64,000 nucleotides of DNA from Achatina immaculata (GCA_009760885.1 CM019693.1:43797433-43861432), one strand, 5' to 3'; positions 1 to 11,454 are shown, counted from the stretch's first letter. Program-made: numbers and translations. The notes: generated from the letters alone by a model not told the origin.

Positions 1-597
1 GGAGAGTTTTGAACATCTTGGATCACTACTAACTAGTAATGAAGATACAATGAGGGAAATTAAGAGGAGGACATCTATCATTCTTCAGAAAGTAAAACTA
101 AAGAATCTGTGGAGAGGAGCAGACAGAACCACAAAAATAAGATTTTTAAGGGCATGCATCTTTCCCATCGCAACATATGCCTGTGAGACCTGGACACTTA
201 ACAAAACAGCTGAGAAACACATAAATGCCTTTGAATGTAAATGCTACAGAAGACTTCTTCAAATATCATGGACACAAAAAAGAACAAATATATCCATACT
301 ACAAGAACTTAATATTGAAGAAGGCTGGCTAGAAAAGAGGATTAAAAAGAGAAAACTTAAATATTATGGACACCTTAAACATCATGATAATCTAGAGAAA
401 ACTGTCTTGGAAGGATACATAATGGGAAAAAGAAAGAGAGGAAGACCAAGGCGAAGATGGCTGCAAGACATCGTTGATGATCTGCAAATGGATGCATCAG
501 CAGCAGGCCATCTTGCTCACAACCGACAGGCCTACAGGAGTGCTGTTTGGGAGGCAAAGTTCTGCAAGGGACATGCAAATGAATGAATATATATATA
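1..597 (+). mobile_element. RTE-like LINE 3' end, 5' part off the window
   Basis: An open frame of 178 codons (50-586) shows the C-terminal part of an endonuclease/reverse transcriptase of RTE-like type: RACIFPIATYACETWTLN, YRRLLQISW, then GRPRRRWLQDIVDDLQ and the terminal HANE. The 3' end is gggacatgcaaatgaatg followed by an AT run. Four other copies of this 3' end occur at 26.8, 36.6, 41.7 and 43.3 kb. This is the longest copy and has no internal stop in the stretch seen, though it lacks the catalytic domain within the window. Confidence 0.8.
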
Positions 598-1495
598 TAT
601 ATTTTTTTTTTTTCAGAATAATGTGGGTAGCTCAAAAGTTTATTTTAAAAATCTGGATTTTTCTTGTGATTACTAGTGCTACAAATTTTTTTAATACTCT
701 AATTACAACAAATTATAAGAAAAGAGAGTTACTCTAGAAATTTAATTACAACAGCTGTATATTTTAAAACCAGAAGTATTTCATGTGTTTTGAACTTTCT
801 TTCCATTACATTTTCCTGTCTAGTATTTAAACAGCGCTGGCTGGTAAAGATGAGTTTTCTGGAACTGTTACTGTGATATATGCACCTGTGAATTAAAAAT
901 AAAAAAACCTGGCTAAATTTGGCATGAAACTGAAATGAAACAAATTATTACAATGGTCAGTTGCTACTTAGCTCTACTCATTCTCACTTGCATAAGCTTG
1001 ATTCCTCCCATCATAACACTAGCTTGATTCCTCCCATCATAACACTAGCTTGATTCCTCCCATCACAACACTGTGCTCCAGAATTTCTCTTCTCACTCCA
1101 TGGTTTACAATGGATTGTTTATTTTTTACCTGGAAAAATGACGCTCATTATTACACTTGCCGTCAAGACTAAGCATGATTATGTTCAGGACCATGGAGAA
1201 CTAGGTCAGGATATGTGATCAGTTACTTCCTGAATTTTGCTTCTATTAAGAAAACAGAGGAAAACAGGGTTACAAGCCCCCCCCCCTCCTTCCACAACAG
1301 CCTGGGGCTGGGGGTGCAACCCTGGGTCTCTCCCCTCCTCTTGAGTACTGGAGAGGTGGAGCCATCATATCAGCCAGCACATCAGATGTGGCTCAGATAC
1401 TATCCTATCCCTCTGCTTTGTTCCTAGAAACAGACTGTACTGTGTCTTCACTCAGGCCATCAGGGTAACATAAAAACAGCATAACAGATTAAAAA
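598..1495. other. 3' flank of the host gene, no gene recognised
   Basis: AT-rich unique-looking DNA. It contains a three-unit, 26-bp direct repeat (tgattcctcccatcataaca) at about 1000-1072 and a C9 run near 1277. Open frames here have no recognisable family signature. Confidence 0.5.
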
Positions 1496-1600
1496 ATGTT
1501 GTTTTTATCTGTTGTATTGGTTTTGTATGTGATCCTTGAAAAAGGCTTTTGCCAAAATATTGAAATGTACATCCTTCATTTGTACGTACTCATCTTCCCT
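1496..1600 (+). repeat. Fragment of a dispersed repeat with a GGC-loop-GCC-AAA motif
   Basis: The stretch tgatccttgaaaaaggct followed by tttgccaaaatattg recurs nearly unchanged at 52540-52585 (gccgaaatattt) and inverted at 11485-11530. The hairpin followed by GAAA resembles terminal sequences of Penelope-like elements. Only a short part is shared, so classification is tentative. Confidence 0.45.
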
Positions 1601-1824
1601 TCTGCCATTCTTATTTCTGTCCACTTTCTTCACCCTTTCTATCTTTTTTGCAAAGGTCAACCACCCACCTCTGTTCTTTCATTACCAGAACCAGCTTTAC
1701 TGCTGTTGTCATTTCTCTTATCTCTCACATAATTTTTCCTTCAGTCACTGATGCCCATATGTTATCAGGTGTGCTTTGCTCTGCAGGTAGATGTTTTTCA
1801 TCTTTGAAAGCTGTTTTCCTTAAC

Positions 1825-1830
1825 TTTATT
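1825..1830 (-). promoter_or_regulatory. Candidate polyadenylation signal of the ZNRF3-like gene
   Basis: The plus strand reads TTTATT, giving AATAAA on the minus strand about 136 nt past the stop codon. It is the first canonical hexamer noticed downstream of the coding end. The motif is common in AT-rich DNA, so this is only a candidate. Confidence 0.45.
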
Positions 1831-1965
1831 GTGTTGGAGACCTATTTCTACAGATACATTGACTGCAGGGTGTCTGTAAAGAATTGGTAGCACACAAAAT
1901 TCTGGATGAGAAGATAAGTCATTATAGAATAGACTGCCCAAGCCCCCTTAAGAATACTAAAAGTT

Positions 1966-3982
1966 TCAAGCAAGGACTGATTTTGTAATTTTACCTTGGG
2001 GTTCTTTAAAAAGCACTAACGACTGCAATGGTGGTGTCACGCTTGCTTGTGTAAGCACAGCAGCACCTTCTATCTTAGTCCTGCAACATATATGACACAC
2101 CACAGAGTGTGACTGGACAGAGGAGGATTCCAGCAGTGCAGGCTGGGATGAGATCATGTGCTGTCTCTTACAAATACTACACCGGTTGATGAAATGATAG
2201 TTCTGAGAGGTTTGTCTTGGAAGAACTGGAGACTGGCAGTGCCTCATTGCCCTTGTGTAATGATATGTTTGAGATGAAAGCTCATATGCAGCCACTGAAT
2301 GGTGTTGAAATGCACAAGATGTATCAGAGAGTGATTCACTGTAAGTCAGACTGGAATGATGCTGTAGCTGCGGCACTATGGGACCTGGGTCACTGCTACC
2401 TGTTGGGTGATCTGTAACAGTTACTAAATACTTCATTCCGAATGGTACTCCGTGCCGGCATAAATCATAGCTGTGAGAAAATGCATTTCTGTGTCTCAGT
2501 GTGAGCAGTGGTGATCTTCTTTGTTTGCTACAGCTGCTGCTGTGACTGCTACCAGTCGTATGATTTGATGAAGTGAATGTATACTGATGTCCATGCTCAT
2601 GGTGAGATGAGAAAGTCTGTGAGGATTTTTGAGAAGCAGGTTTTGATCTACTGAAAATCTGCTGACTACCTTCGCTCTCGGAGTTCTGTGATGCAAGACC
2701 TTCACCTCCACCATCAGAACCATCACCACTAGCACAATCACCATCACAGTCCTTAGCTTTATCACTGCCTCCTCTTGCAGTCCGGCCACAGCCAGAACAG
2801 CTGTAAAATGTCTGAGGAGATGATGAAGAAGATAATGACTCCCATGAACATGAACCTGAACTTTCGTCTGATAAACACAATGATGAGCTGGAATCTAAAG
2901 ATCTAAACTCTCTTACAGATCTAGTTACACACTCATTTAATGCCTCCTTTTTGTTCAACACTGGACTTTTCTGACAAGATACATGCTTTGACCTTGAAGA
3001 TGTATGCTGTTTAAATGAATGATGTTTATCCTTGACATTCTTGAGCTTCTGAATATAAAATGCTGCTGAACTGTTCCCTATTCTCTCATCACTGGAGCTA
3101 AATGAGTCTTTCCCACAATAAATATTTGAATCAAAACTGCTGACATCACTTGACTCCTTATGTCTACTGCTGCCATAAGTACTTCTATTACTGTCACCAA
3201 CTGTGGTCGACGCACATGAGTGTCTACAGTAGTCACACTCTCCTGATGTTTCGCTATGATTTACATCTGAAGAACGTGACCCACAGACAGCTACAGCACT
3301 GGCTGCCCTCAAAGCTTCTTGATCCTGCAAATGGTGTATGATGCCATTTTGGCTTGTCTTTGCAGTACAAAGTGCCGATACTTGCTCCTGGTAATCCAAA
3401 GGAATGTATAACTGTGGTACATGATGTGCATGCATGACTGTGGAATGAGGATGATGTGAGCATACACGGGAAGCAGAACTTGGAGGGTATACCTGAGTAT
3501 ATGAAGAAGCTGTGTTGAGGTAGGTAGAAGAGGCAAAATTTGATGAATGAAATGTCCAAACAGGTGCAGTTGCCCTTTCTCTATGATAATCTTTGTATTC
3601 TCTTACATGTCTACAATGTGCAGTACAATCTATGGGCATGAAGTCCGACCCATGACTGACTGATCTCCCTATCTGTGATCTTGACCCAATATATGATGAT
3701 CTGGAAGATGGTGCAGACCCCACTGTTCCTTTGCATGAAGGGCAAGCATGAATATTGTGCTGTGTAGCACCAGGAGGCATAATATGAAGAGGTAAATGTT
3801 CAGCATGCGATGTACAAGGAAAGTAGTAGCTCCAGCTGGGTTCGGCAGCACTCAGTGTACCATAGAGTATCTGGGTGACTCATTATGCTGATGGTGCTGT
3901 AAACTATGATTCTCTTCTGGCCTTGAACTTGCTAATAGTCTCTCGCCACTATCTCCACCAGCTCTTTCCTGGCCTACATCAT
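1966..3982 (-). CDS. ZNRF3: ZNRF3-like terminal exon: long Ser/His-rich cytoplasmic tail (one-base frame break)
   Basis: The acceptor tgtccctttcag before 3982 is strong and gives phase 1, matching the RING exon (first codon GAT). The frame reads DDVGQERAGGDSG to HNESPRYSMVH, then meets TGA at 3852-3854. The frame one base over is open from 3879 to the stop at 1966-1968, about 640 codons, including a Met at 3778-3780. One missing base (or two extra) between 3880 and 3854 would join them. The tail is rich in Ser, His, Cys and Gln, has runs such as SSSSSP, and holds five spaced CxxC pairs. In ZNRF3/RNF43 the tail includes the Dishevelled-interacting region. The intact long frame argues for an assembly error rather than a dead gene. 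Confidence 0.85.
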
Positions 3983-4309
3983 CTGAAAGGGACAGAAAAG
4001 ACAAAGTTTCTTAAATCGTTTTCAGTTTTTTCACTAATGACAAGATAAAAACCAATTTAAACAAAAAAACACAAATCATTTTCATTACAGAAAATGGAGA
4101 GCTGAAGTGTCGTTCTCATGTTAGGAATGGGAGCCCGCACAGATTCCAGGAAACCATCTTCTTGGAAGCAGCTGTTGTCAAATTTATCTAGTGTAATAGC
4201 TCTTAATCGTAACCCCTAGGATCAATGACAATAACTATGACCCAGTGCTACACATGATATTAAATTAAAAACCTCCATCATGATGTTAATGATGATCCAA
4301 TATGCAAGC

Positions 4310-4740
4310 CAGAGTGTATACTAGAGAGATGGTGACAATACTTCAACAAGCTACTCAATACACCATCTGAGGCATGTCAACTCCACAGCTGGCCCCACAG
4401 AACCTGAACCAGACTTACTACTGTACTACCTGAAATCAGAGAAGTAATCAGAAAACCCCCAGCGAAAAAAGCTCCAGGGTGTGATGGAATGAATACCCAA
4501 TGAGTTAATCAAATATGCAAAAGAAGTTGGAATAGCTTGGAGTCAGACTCACTTAACATGGGAAAAATTTTAAAAAAACACAACAGCATTAGAAAAATGC
4601 TACAGTTACTCCAGTATGAAAGAAAAAAAGGCAGTAAATGGGACTGCAACCAATACAGAGACATCTCATTACTATGCCATACTGGAAAAATATTCTGCAT
4701 GATCCTAGAAAACAGTTTGAACCAAAGACATTATCAATGT
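4310..4740 (+). mobile_element. Degenerate RTE-like reverse transcriptase fragment
   Basis: Pieces in different frames recall the N-terminal RT region of RTE elements: PPAKKAPGCDGMN near 4457, then [20 protein letters not shown] near 4636-4697. Several stops and frame changes show it is dead. It fills most of the 0.8-kb intron between the RING exon and the tail exon, ending about 65 bp from the RING-exon donor. Confidence 0.7.
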
Positions 4741-4806
4741 TAACATTTTTATGCAATAAATAATTATTTCTCTTATTTTCATTAATTTTAGTTTCCCTTG
4801 GCTTAC

Positions 4807-5080
4807 CACAAATATGAACTTTGCACAGCGGACATGTCCCATGACTCTCCAACCATGGGTCCACACACAGACAATGAAACTCATGGTTGCATGGCAACAC
4901 CCGCAAAATTTGACCTTCCTTGTAACCTTCTAAACAGATGGCACAGCTCTCGGATACAGAACTCTGCATGCTGGTATTGGAGTGGTAAAGATGAAAATGC
5001 TGGCTTCTCTTACAAGGGTTTTCATATTTTCTTGTGCCTAGCCTAGCTATTGCTCGCTTGGTGAAACTGTTCGCAGACAC
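4807..5080 (-). CDS. ZNRF3: ZNRF3-like exon: RING-H2 finger
   Basis: This 274-bp exon encodes 91 residues plus one base. It opens with a basic juxtamembrane segment ([16 protein letters not shown]) resembling the vertebrate NRLAVQALEKMETRKF. The RING follows: CAIC, a spacer, then [18 protein letters not shown] and CPLC, giving C-x2-C, C-x-H-x2-H-x2-C and C-x2-C with all eight zinc ligands present. This is the catalytic module that recruits E2-ubiquitin. The acceptor is cttttccag before 5080; the donor is TGTG followed by gtaagc at 4806, leaving phase 1. All key residues are intact, so the ligase is likely active. Confidence 0.93.
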
Positions 5081-5304
5081 CTGGAAAAGTAATATAAAAA
5101 AATTATGTGATCTGGACAGGTGCTGTTATTGGATCTAAACATTCATTTCTAATTTTTTTGAGAGCAGTTGTTATTGTTGTCATTGTTCTATGTCCTAGGA
5201 ACAGTCAGGATGATGCTCTTTGGAGCTTAAATGGTAAGTATTGAGGCACACCACTGTAGTGAACTGGGCAGCTATTTTTTCAGTTTCTTAGTGTAGTTAA
5301 AAAG

Positions 5305-5505
5305 CAGAGAATGTGCAGTACTTCTTTAGCAGACTCCACTACCATGGGAACTGTATTGATCCTTGTTCCATTAACCAGGCTGGACTTGTCCTTGGGAACA
5401 CATATGGAGAGGCAGGACAGGGTCTCAGTCAGTTATAGTTCACCAAACCTCACACAACCAGCAGTGGTCACTGAATACTACAACTTCTTTGGGAGTTAAG
5501 ATGAT
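5305..5505 (+). repeat. Dispersed repeat family D, copy 1
   Basis: The block agtacttctttagcagactc, then gacagggtctcagtcag and ttcaccaaacc, recurs with changes at 45505-45905, 52140-52375, 59480-59840 (inverted) and 62320-62645 (inverted). No coding signature is seen. Probably a non-autonomous element; two copies contain minisatellites. Confidence 0.45.
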
Positions 5506-6039
5506 TGCTTGTTATCCTAGCCAGTGAACCAGAGCCAGCCAAGACCCTTTTCTACTTCTCAGTTGTTTTTTCTAGTAACAAACTTTGCCTTGCTGCTAGG
5601 GGTGGGGCTTCTCCTGATTGTAACTGTAACAAAACCTAGCAAGAAACTGCCCCCTTTTTTTTTTTTTTCAAATCCACGCCAGGTCTTCAGTCTGTTCTCT
5701 GTAACTCAAAACTTGTTTCAACATCTTCATAGAGCTGCCACTAAAAACATCCTGTTATAAGAAATAAAACACCAGTCAATCTATTTTCCTGCAGTAAAGG
5801 TGACACTATCAGAAAGATAACACTTTTGTCAGGGCCAATGAACTTGCAAGACTATCCCGCCTTCAGCTGCTCAGTGTGTCACATGCACCCCATCCTGGTG
5901 ACTTCTCCGGTCCATTCATGAGAATTAAAGAAAGCCATAACAGCCATTACCCAATGAACTCTGTGATTTGTTTTCAGAGTCTTTGCACTGCATCAGTTGC
6001 AATGAACTAATTTAGCAATTTTCTATGTCCTGTGACATT
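5506..6039. other. Intronic stretch, nothing recognised
   Basis: Intron of the host gene with a T13 tract near 5656. No exon-like frame, RNA gene or repeat family was recognised. Confidence 0.4.
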
Positions 6040-6365
6040 TGCATGCCATACAGGTGTGAAGTGTTACTGCCTTCATATTTCTAGGCCATAAGAACATTTG
6101 AGATAAAGATGCCAGTATCTTTCCTCACTGCTTTTGTTTTCTGAGGCAAACCCCATGTACTCATTTTTTCGTGGCCTTAGTAAGACAGTTATTAGTATCC
6201 CCACCTGTCATGTGGGAAACTGAGGTTTGATTCTCTATCAGGGAGAGCACTTCTTTTTATGCTGCAGTTGCATGGTGGTTAGCACACTTGGCAACTGATC
6301 AGAAGTTCCTGGGTCCAATTTTGCACTCTGGTGAAATTGTTTTCAACTGACCAGCGCTGGGGTCA
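6040..6365 (-). mobile_element. tRNA-derived SINE family A, copy 1
   Basis: On the minus strand the order is a tRNA-like head around 6270-6330, a body with a GGGTACC-like and GGCAGCGAGG-like core, and a tail with ggcctagaaatatgaaggca and taacacttcacacc. The same tail and core occur at 40.1, 47.4, 48.8 and 62.1 kb. This copy is diverged. Confidence 0.6.
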
Positions 6366-6829
6366 ACCCAATTTAGCCGTTACATGAAGATATGACAACA
6401 GCATCAAAATCTTTTTTTTTTAACCCAGAGGGTTAAAATTCAACTGTTCACTGTATTTCACTCAAGGGCATTCACTGTTATGTATACATTCTTTGTACTG
6501 ACATTTGAATGTGACATCTCTGAACTGAACTTGTCACTGCCTGTTTCTCTTCTTCAGCTACATGCAATGCCTTACAGCCAACATAACCACAACAAAAGTA
6601 GTGGAAGCAAAAGCTGGCCATGGCCATATCCTATATTAATACCGTACACCTTGGATTAGGCTGATGTGCCACTATCACTTGGTTAATGAGGTAAGGATAG
6701 ATATGCTACATCCCCTGACAGTCACGCCTGATGAAAAAGAATGCTTCAGTCTGGTCCAGCAAAACAAGGAAAGTCACTCTAACCAACTCCATATCCACTC
6801 TCAAACATTTATTTTCTTCTTCTTCTATG

Positions 6830-7965
6830 TCCAAGACCGCCCCGTGATCCTACTGAATTTACTCCTGTGGTCATTGATAGGTCCCGTGGTTTCCGAAAGG
6901 ACCACATGAGATCCCCGAGAGGACCACAAAAGGTTCAGAGTATCGCAGGGCTTTAGCCTGTATTCTTGGTGGGTCTCAGAAGCGGGATTGCATGACACCA
7001 TGATTTTCGTTGCACCAGTTTAATCTAGAGTTGGAATTTCTCACCGGAAAACTTCGACGTGTTTTGGGATACCCGTGTATCACCGCCGGGTGAGAGGTGG
7101 TTGCCCATTCTGTCCAGCGTTGAACTTTCTCACCGGAAAACCTCAGCGAGATTAGGATACGCATATATTCCCGTTGAGTGAGAGGTGGTTGCCTATCTAG
7201 ACTGCACCAGTGTCTCCGACTTCAGTAGTTTGTGGTCGTGGCCGCTATCCCTCCTAGTTGTCACCAGGATGGAGTTTTTGTCCAGGAGGACGAATCCTCG
7301 CCACTAGTAAGTTTCATCCCTGGGTTAAGCCGGTTTTGGCATATTAACCCAGTATGGGCGTGTTTAGGACGTGAACGACCTCTAGAGCGGAGGTACCGTG
7401 ACATGTGTAGCATCAAGTTTCACCCCTGGTTTAAGCCAGTTTAGGCATACTTCACCAGTACGGGAGTATATCGGACGTGGCTGGCTGGCCTCTAGAGCAG
7501 AGGTGCCGTGATATGAGTAGCTCTCGCCGCAAGACCACTTGGCATACCGACTAAACTTCACTTTATCCTTTCCATCACCTTTTCACCGCGGCGCCGCTCG
7601 GCAACCCTAATCGGATTCTCTTCATTGGCCGGGAGGAGTTTCACCCCACGTGGCAGATGAAGAATCTCGCCAGTAGTGTCTTATTTTAACCCCTGGGTTA
7701 AGCCAGTTCAGGCATTTCGCCTGGTGTGGGTGTACATAGGACGTGGCCGACCTCCAGAGCAGAGGTGCCGTGATTTGAGCAGTCTTGGCCTCGAGACTAC
7801 TGATCACGTTATCCTTTATTTCACCTTTTTCACGGTGGCGCCATGCAGCGATCCCATTCTTTCTTCACTGGCCGGGAGGAGCCCCACTCCACGCTCGGCA
7901 GCTGAAGAATCTCACCAGCAGCGGGTTTTAAATAGAGTTTTCTTTCTCTCAGATGAGCTACCAAA
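6830..7965 (+). repeat. Unclassified GC-rich interspersed repeat, copy 1, with internal subrepeats
   Basis: About 770 bp of this block (6835-7600) match 30035-30835 in inverted orientation. It begins with repeated GGACCAC motifs, then two units of about 87 bp with ttctcaccggaaaac and gggtgagaggtggttgcc (7030-7200). At least three units of about 100 bp follow, with ctgggttaagccagttt and agcagaggtgccgtgat (7310-7410, 7415-7515, 7680-7785). A further gccgggaggag unit recurs at 7628 and 7870. No convincing protein is encoded. An LTR or a satellite-bearing non-autonomous element are possible; neither is shown. Confidence 0.7.
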
Positions 7966-8260
7966 CAAGACTCTCATCTACCCGAAACGTCTGGTTTTCA
8001 GGCGCCAGATATTCGCTTTCGCCCCTTTTCTTGTTGGTTTGAACAGTTCCATCACGAGAAGGCCAGGAGCTGGACTTGACTGTCAGAGGCTATCTGAGAC
8101 CCACGCCTTGGAGACATTTAATTAGTGTGGAGAGCGTATCCTCCACCCAACCTCCGACTATAACAGTCCTTAGAACCACACATTTATTTAAAAAGTAAAG
8201 GTTTAAGAAAAAATGAAGCAGCTCTATTCTAGACTCTTCTGGACCAAAGGGACTATTATA

Positions 8261-8429
8261 CAGGGTGTTCCATAAATAACTGTGCACCAACCCAGAATCG
8301 ATTCCGGTTTCGTAGTGATATCTTAATGTCTGCGGTATCTAACCATATCTACCTGCCGCAATCATGAAGATATCGCTACGATACCGGAATCGAAACTGGG
8401 TTAGTGCACAGTTATTTTGGAACACCCTG
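8261..8429. mobile_element. 169-bp MITE with TA target duplication
   Basis: A near-perfect palindrome. The left end CAGGGTGTTCC and right end GGAACACCCTG are inverted repeats extending over about 60 bp (ctgtgcaccaaccc against gggttagtgcacag). TA flanks both ends (8259-8260 and 8430-8431), as in Tc1/mariner-type elements. No coding capacity. Confidence 0.85.
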
Positions 8430-8431
8430 TA

Positions 8432-9690
8432 GTACTGGCCATAATTCATTCACCCACTGGCACCCCGGAGGACGATGAGGTCAGTATTATATCTGGCCAC
8501 CTTTTTTTTTACAGCTGAGTTGATTAAGGTCTTTGGCCAGTATAAAAAACCACCATCAAAACTGAATTATTTATTAACAATGCACAAAGTATTAACAAAG
8601 TTGATGATGGTGGCAGCAAAAATAATGGTAGTAATTGTAATTTAAGAAGTAGTGGCACTAACACCATATCCTTATGTGCCTCTAAGGCATGACAGGGTTA
8701 CCTTTAATTTACTTTTTTACTTAGTACATATCTGAACCCACACCATACCTGTCTCTCTGATCTATGCCTCCACTTCAGCTGTGGATAACAAAACACAAAA
8801 TATGCTCTTGTTACTGCACACAACATGCAAGCAGCATATACAAGATATAAAATCATATACAACATATTCTTCTTCTTCTTCTTCGTTCGCACTATATACA
8901 ACATATAAAATCATATACAACATATAAAAGATTCACCTAAATCACTGAAATGCTAAGTTATATGAATTTTTTTTTCTCAATTTTGTTCCCCAGAGGCTTG
9001 GCTTATTTCGTCTTAAATTAAAAGTGGGATTCTGATTAGTGGCGTCCTTGACCTAGGATGTATGGGAAACAAACAGTGGGGATATGGGGTTCGATCTCTT
9101 TAAAAAAAAAAAAATTTTTTTAATGTTACTATCACATGTATATTCAAATGCCAGGGCAGAAAGGAACATGAACAAAGAAATATAAAATCATCAGAAATTG
9201 AAAAAAAGAAACAATGAAGTACATTAAAATCAGACAGCTTTAACAATTTTGGTCATATCAAGAGGAATAATACAATAATGAAAATCATACTTGAGCAAAA
9301 GTAGGGAGGTAGGGAAGAAACAAGAGGCCAATAATGATGTAAACTGGTGGTTAACATAAATTTTAAAAAATTTGTTGTTAAATTAGCGGCATCGAGTTTG
9401 GCCAGGTACACTGTGAAAATAAAATTCTGAGCAAGTTGGCAGACCACTGCAGCCAACTTTCCATGGAGAGATGGTAAAGGATGATAATTGAATATTCTTT
9501 CAGATGTTCTATCTTTAATTGTCACTGTGTAAAGTTAAACCAAACTGTGAAATCATAATGCTGCTATCAAAACTAGTTATGATGAATCTGATAGTCTGGC
9601 ACAAAGTGTATGGGGGTGGGGGGGCCGCACTGTATAATCTTCTGAGGGGTCTATAGCATAAAAGATTTTTTAAAACCCTGAAACATAATA
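8432..9690. other. Intronic AT-rich stretch
   Basis: No gene is recognised. The segment actaacaccatatccttatg ending ggcatgacagggttacc (8655-8702) recurs at 24879-24927, marking a short dispersed repeat. A (ttc)n run lies near 8869. Confidence 0.4.
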
Positions 9691-9930
9691 AATATATCAT
9701 AGTTTACTCTTCCATCTGATAATATATCATAGTTCACTCTTCCATCTGATAATATATCATAGTTCACTCTTCCATCTGATAATATATCATAGTTTACTCT
9801 TCCATCTGAAAATATATCATAGTTTACTCTTCCATCTGATAATATATCATAGTTTACTTTTCCATCTGATAATATATCATAGTTTACTTTTCCATCTGAT
9901 AATATATCATAGTTTACTCTTCCATCTGAT
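9691..9930. repeat. 30-bp minisatellite, eight units
   Basis: Exactly eight head-to-tail copies of a 30-bp unit beginning aatatatcatagtttactc and ending ccatctgat, with a few C/T and A/T changes. There are no spacers, so it is not a CRISPR array. Confidence 0.95.
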
Positions 9931-10057
9931 CATATGTTTGTGCTACAAGAACATTAGCAGCAAGCAGCTCTAAACTGCTGCTCTAATTAAACTGACTCTC
10001 ATCAATATGACCTTTCCATCACTGATGTCCATTCCGGAACAAGTTTTTTTTTTTTAT

Positions 10058-10338
10058 AATCAGGAAACAACAAGGCTTTCGTACAGTAAAGTAAGAGAAC
10101 TCTTATAAGATTAGACCTCGAAAAAAATGTAGACAAAGCACTTTAGTGAGACTTGAGAGAAAGAAAAATCACAAGAGAAAACAGCGTCGTGGATAGACGG
10201 CTGCTCGTCCTACTGGAGTCTGTAGTTTGAATCCCAGGTAATTCTCTTGTGATTTTACTTTATCTCACGTCTCACTAAAGTGCTTTGTCTTCGAATTTTT
10301 CGAGGTCTAATCCTACAAAACTGTGTTCTCTTACTTTG
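10058..10338. mobile_element. Foldback element with tRNA-like centre, copy 1
   Basis: Arms of about 95 bp are inverted: left 10083-10180, right 10245-10338, sharing acaaagcactttagtgagac and gattagacctcgaaaaa. The centre (about 10190-10240) holds ggctgctcgtcctactggag and gtagtttgaatcccagg, resembling a tRNA variable/T-arm region with B box. A second copy is at 60781-61368, and related centres are at 58.6 and 58.9 kb. Confidence 0.75.
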
Positions 10339-10429
10339 ATGTCCATTCAATACTTTTTTTCTAAAAATACATTAAAATTACATATTTTACATATTGAAAA
10401 AAAAATGATTGCAGATTCATCTCATCATC

Positions 10430-10860
10430 ATCATCATCATCATCAGGTGCCATGTCGACTGGCGTTGGCTATTATGCTTCTCCAGAGTACACGATCCTTC
10501 ATGCAGGCCATCAGCTCAGTTGGTGATCTCCTCTCACACCATCCCGTCAGACCTTCCATTATCATTTCTCTCGGACTTCCTCTAAATCTTCTTCCCTCTA
10601 TCTTTTCTGTTGTTATAATACTTTCAATGCCCTCTCTTCTCATTACATGTCCTATGAAAGTACATTGTCTCTCTCTCTGACTTTTTTGACAAGATTTTTT
10701 GTTCTCCAGCTCTTCTCATACATTCTTCATTAGTTATTGTTGTTGTCCTGGGGATTCGCAACTTTCTTCTAATAAACCACATTTCTGCTGCTTCCAATGA
10801 TTTTTGTGCAGACTTGCCTATTGTCCATGATTCACTTCCATATAACAAAATTGGTTTAAT
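10430..10860 (-). mobile_element. LINE 3' end family B, copy 1
   Basis: Minus-strand frames give LYGSESWTIGKS and AAEMWFIRRKLRIPRTT, then RGSPREMIMEGLTGW and CMKDRVLWRSIIANASRHGT. This is the C-terminal end of an endonuclease/RT LINE, interrupted by a frame change near 10640. Its 3' tail is a (GAT)n run, seen as (cat)n on the plus strand at 10424-10444. Copies also lie at 29370 and 53085. Confidence 0.75.
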
Positions 10861-11454
10861 AACATCCAGTTGTGATTATCTGGACCCTCCTAAATAATCC
10901 TCCTACTTTTTATTTATTTTAATCCTCAAAAATAGTTGTTGAAAAACTTTTTTTTAAAAAGATCATGGACTCCTGCAGCCAATGATAATTCACCATGCCC
11001 CCTCACTGCCACTTGGAATGAAACTTTCACATACATTTCAAGATTACTACAAAATCTAGATTTATTTTTTGGACCACCATATTAACGGTTCATGAACTCC
11101 AGGTTTGGAATCGATGTTGTGTACAAAGTTCAAAGTTCACGGCTGTGTAAGGCGATAGCAATATAAAGGAATGGTGCTCAGCGTTACAGAGTACCTCAAA
11201 CTGTACACAAACAAAAACAAAAAAATTTCATAAAACATTAAAGGATCATTACTGTGCTCTTGACCTAGTTGTCCAATGTGAAGGAGAAAATAAAACAAAA
11301 ATTCAATGGAAATGGATTGGTCACGTGCTCCCTCCAAAAGAATAAAAAGGGATGGCGACTGCAGTAAAACTGGTTTAAATAATAAAGTTAGATAGAGGTG
11401 TATGGTGTAGTTTTACAAAGTGACAGAGGGAGTGAGAAAAAAACGAATAGAAAG

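Noticed and set aside
2217..2789. Extra frames within the terminal exon on either strand
   Set aside because: Shadows of the long Ser-rich coding frame.
4798..5046. Plus-strand open frame of 82 codons
   Set aside because: Exact antisense of the RING-H2 exon.
9691..9930. Regular 30-bp repeats resembling a CRISPR array
   Set aside because: Units abut with no spacers, and the sequence is eukaryotic; it is a minisatellite.
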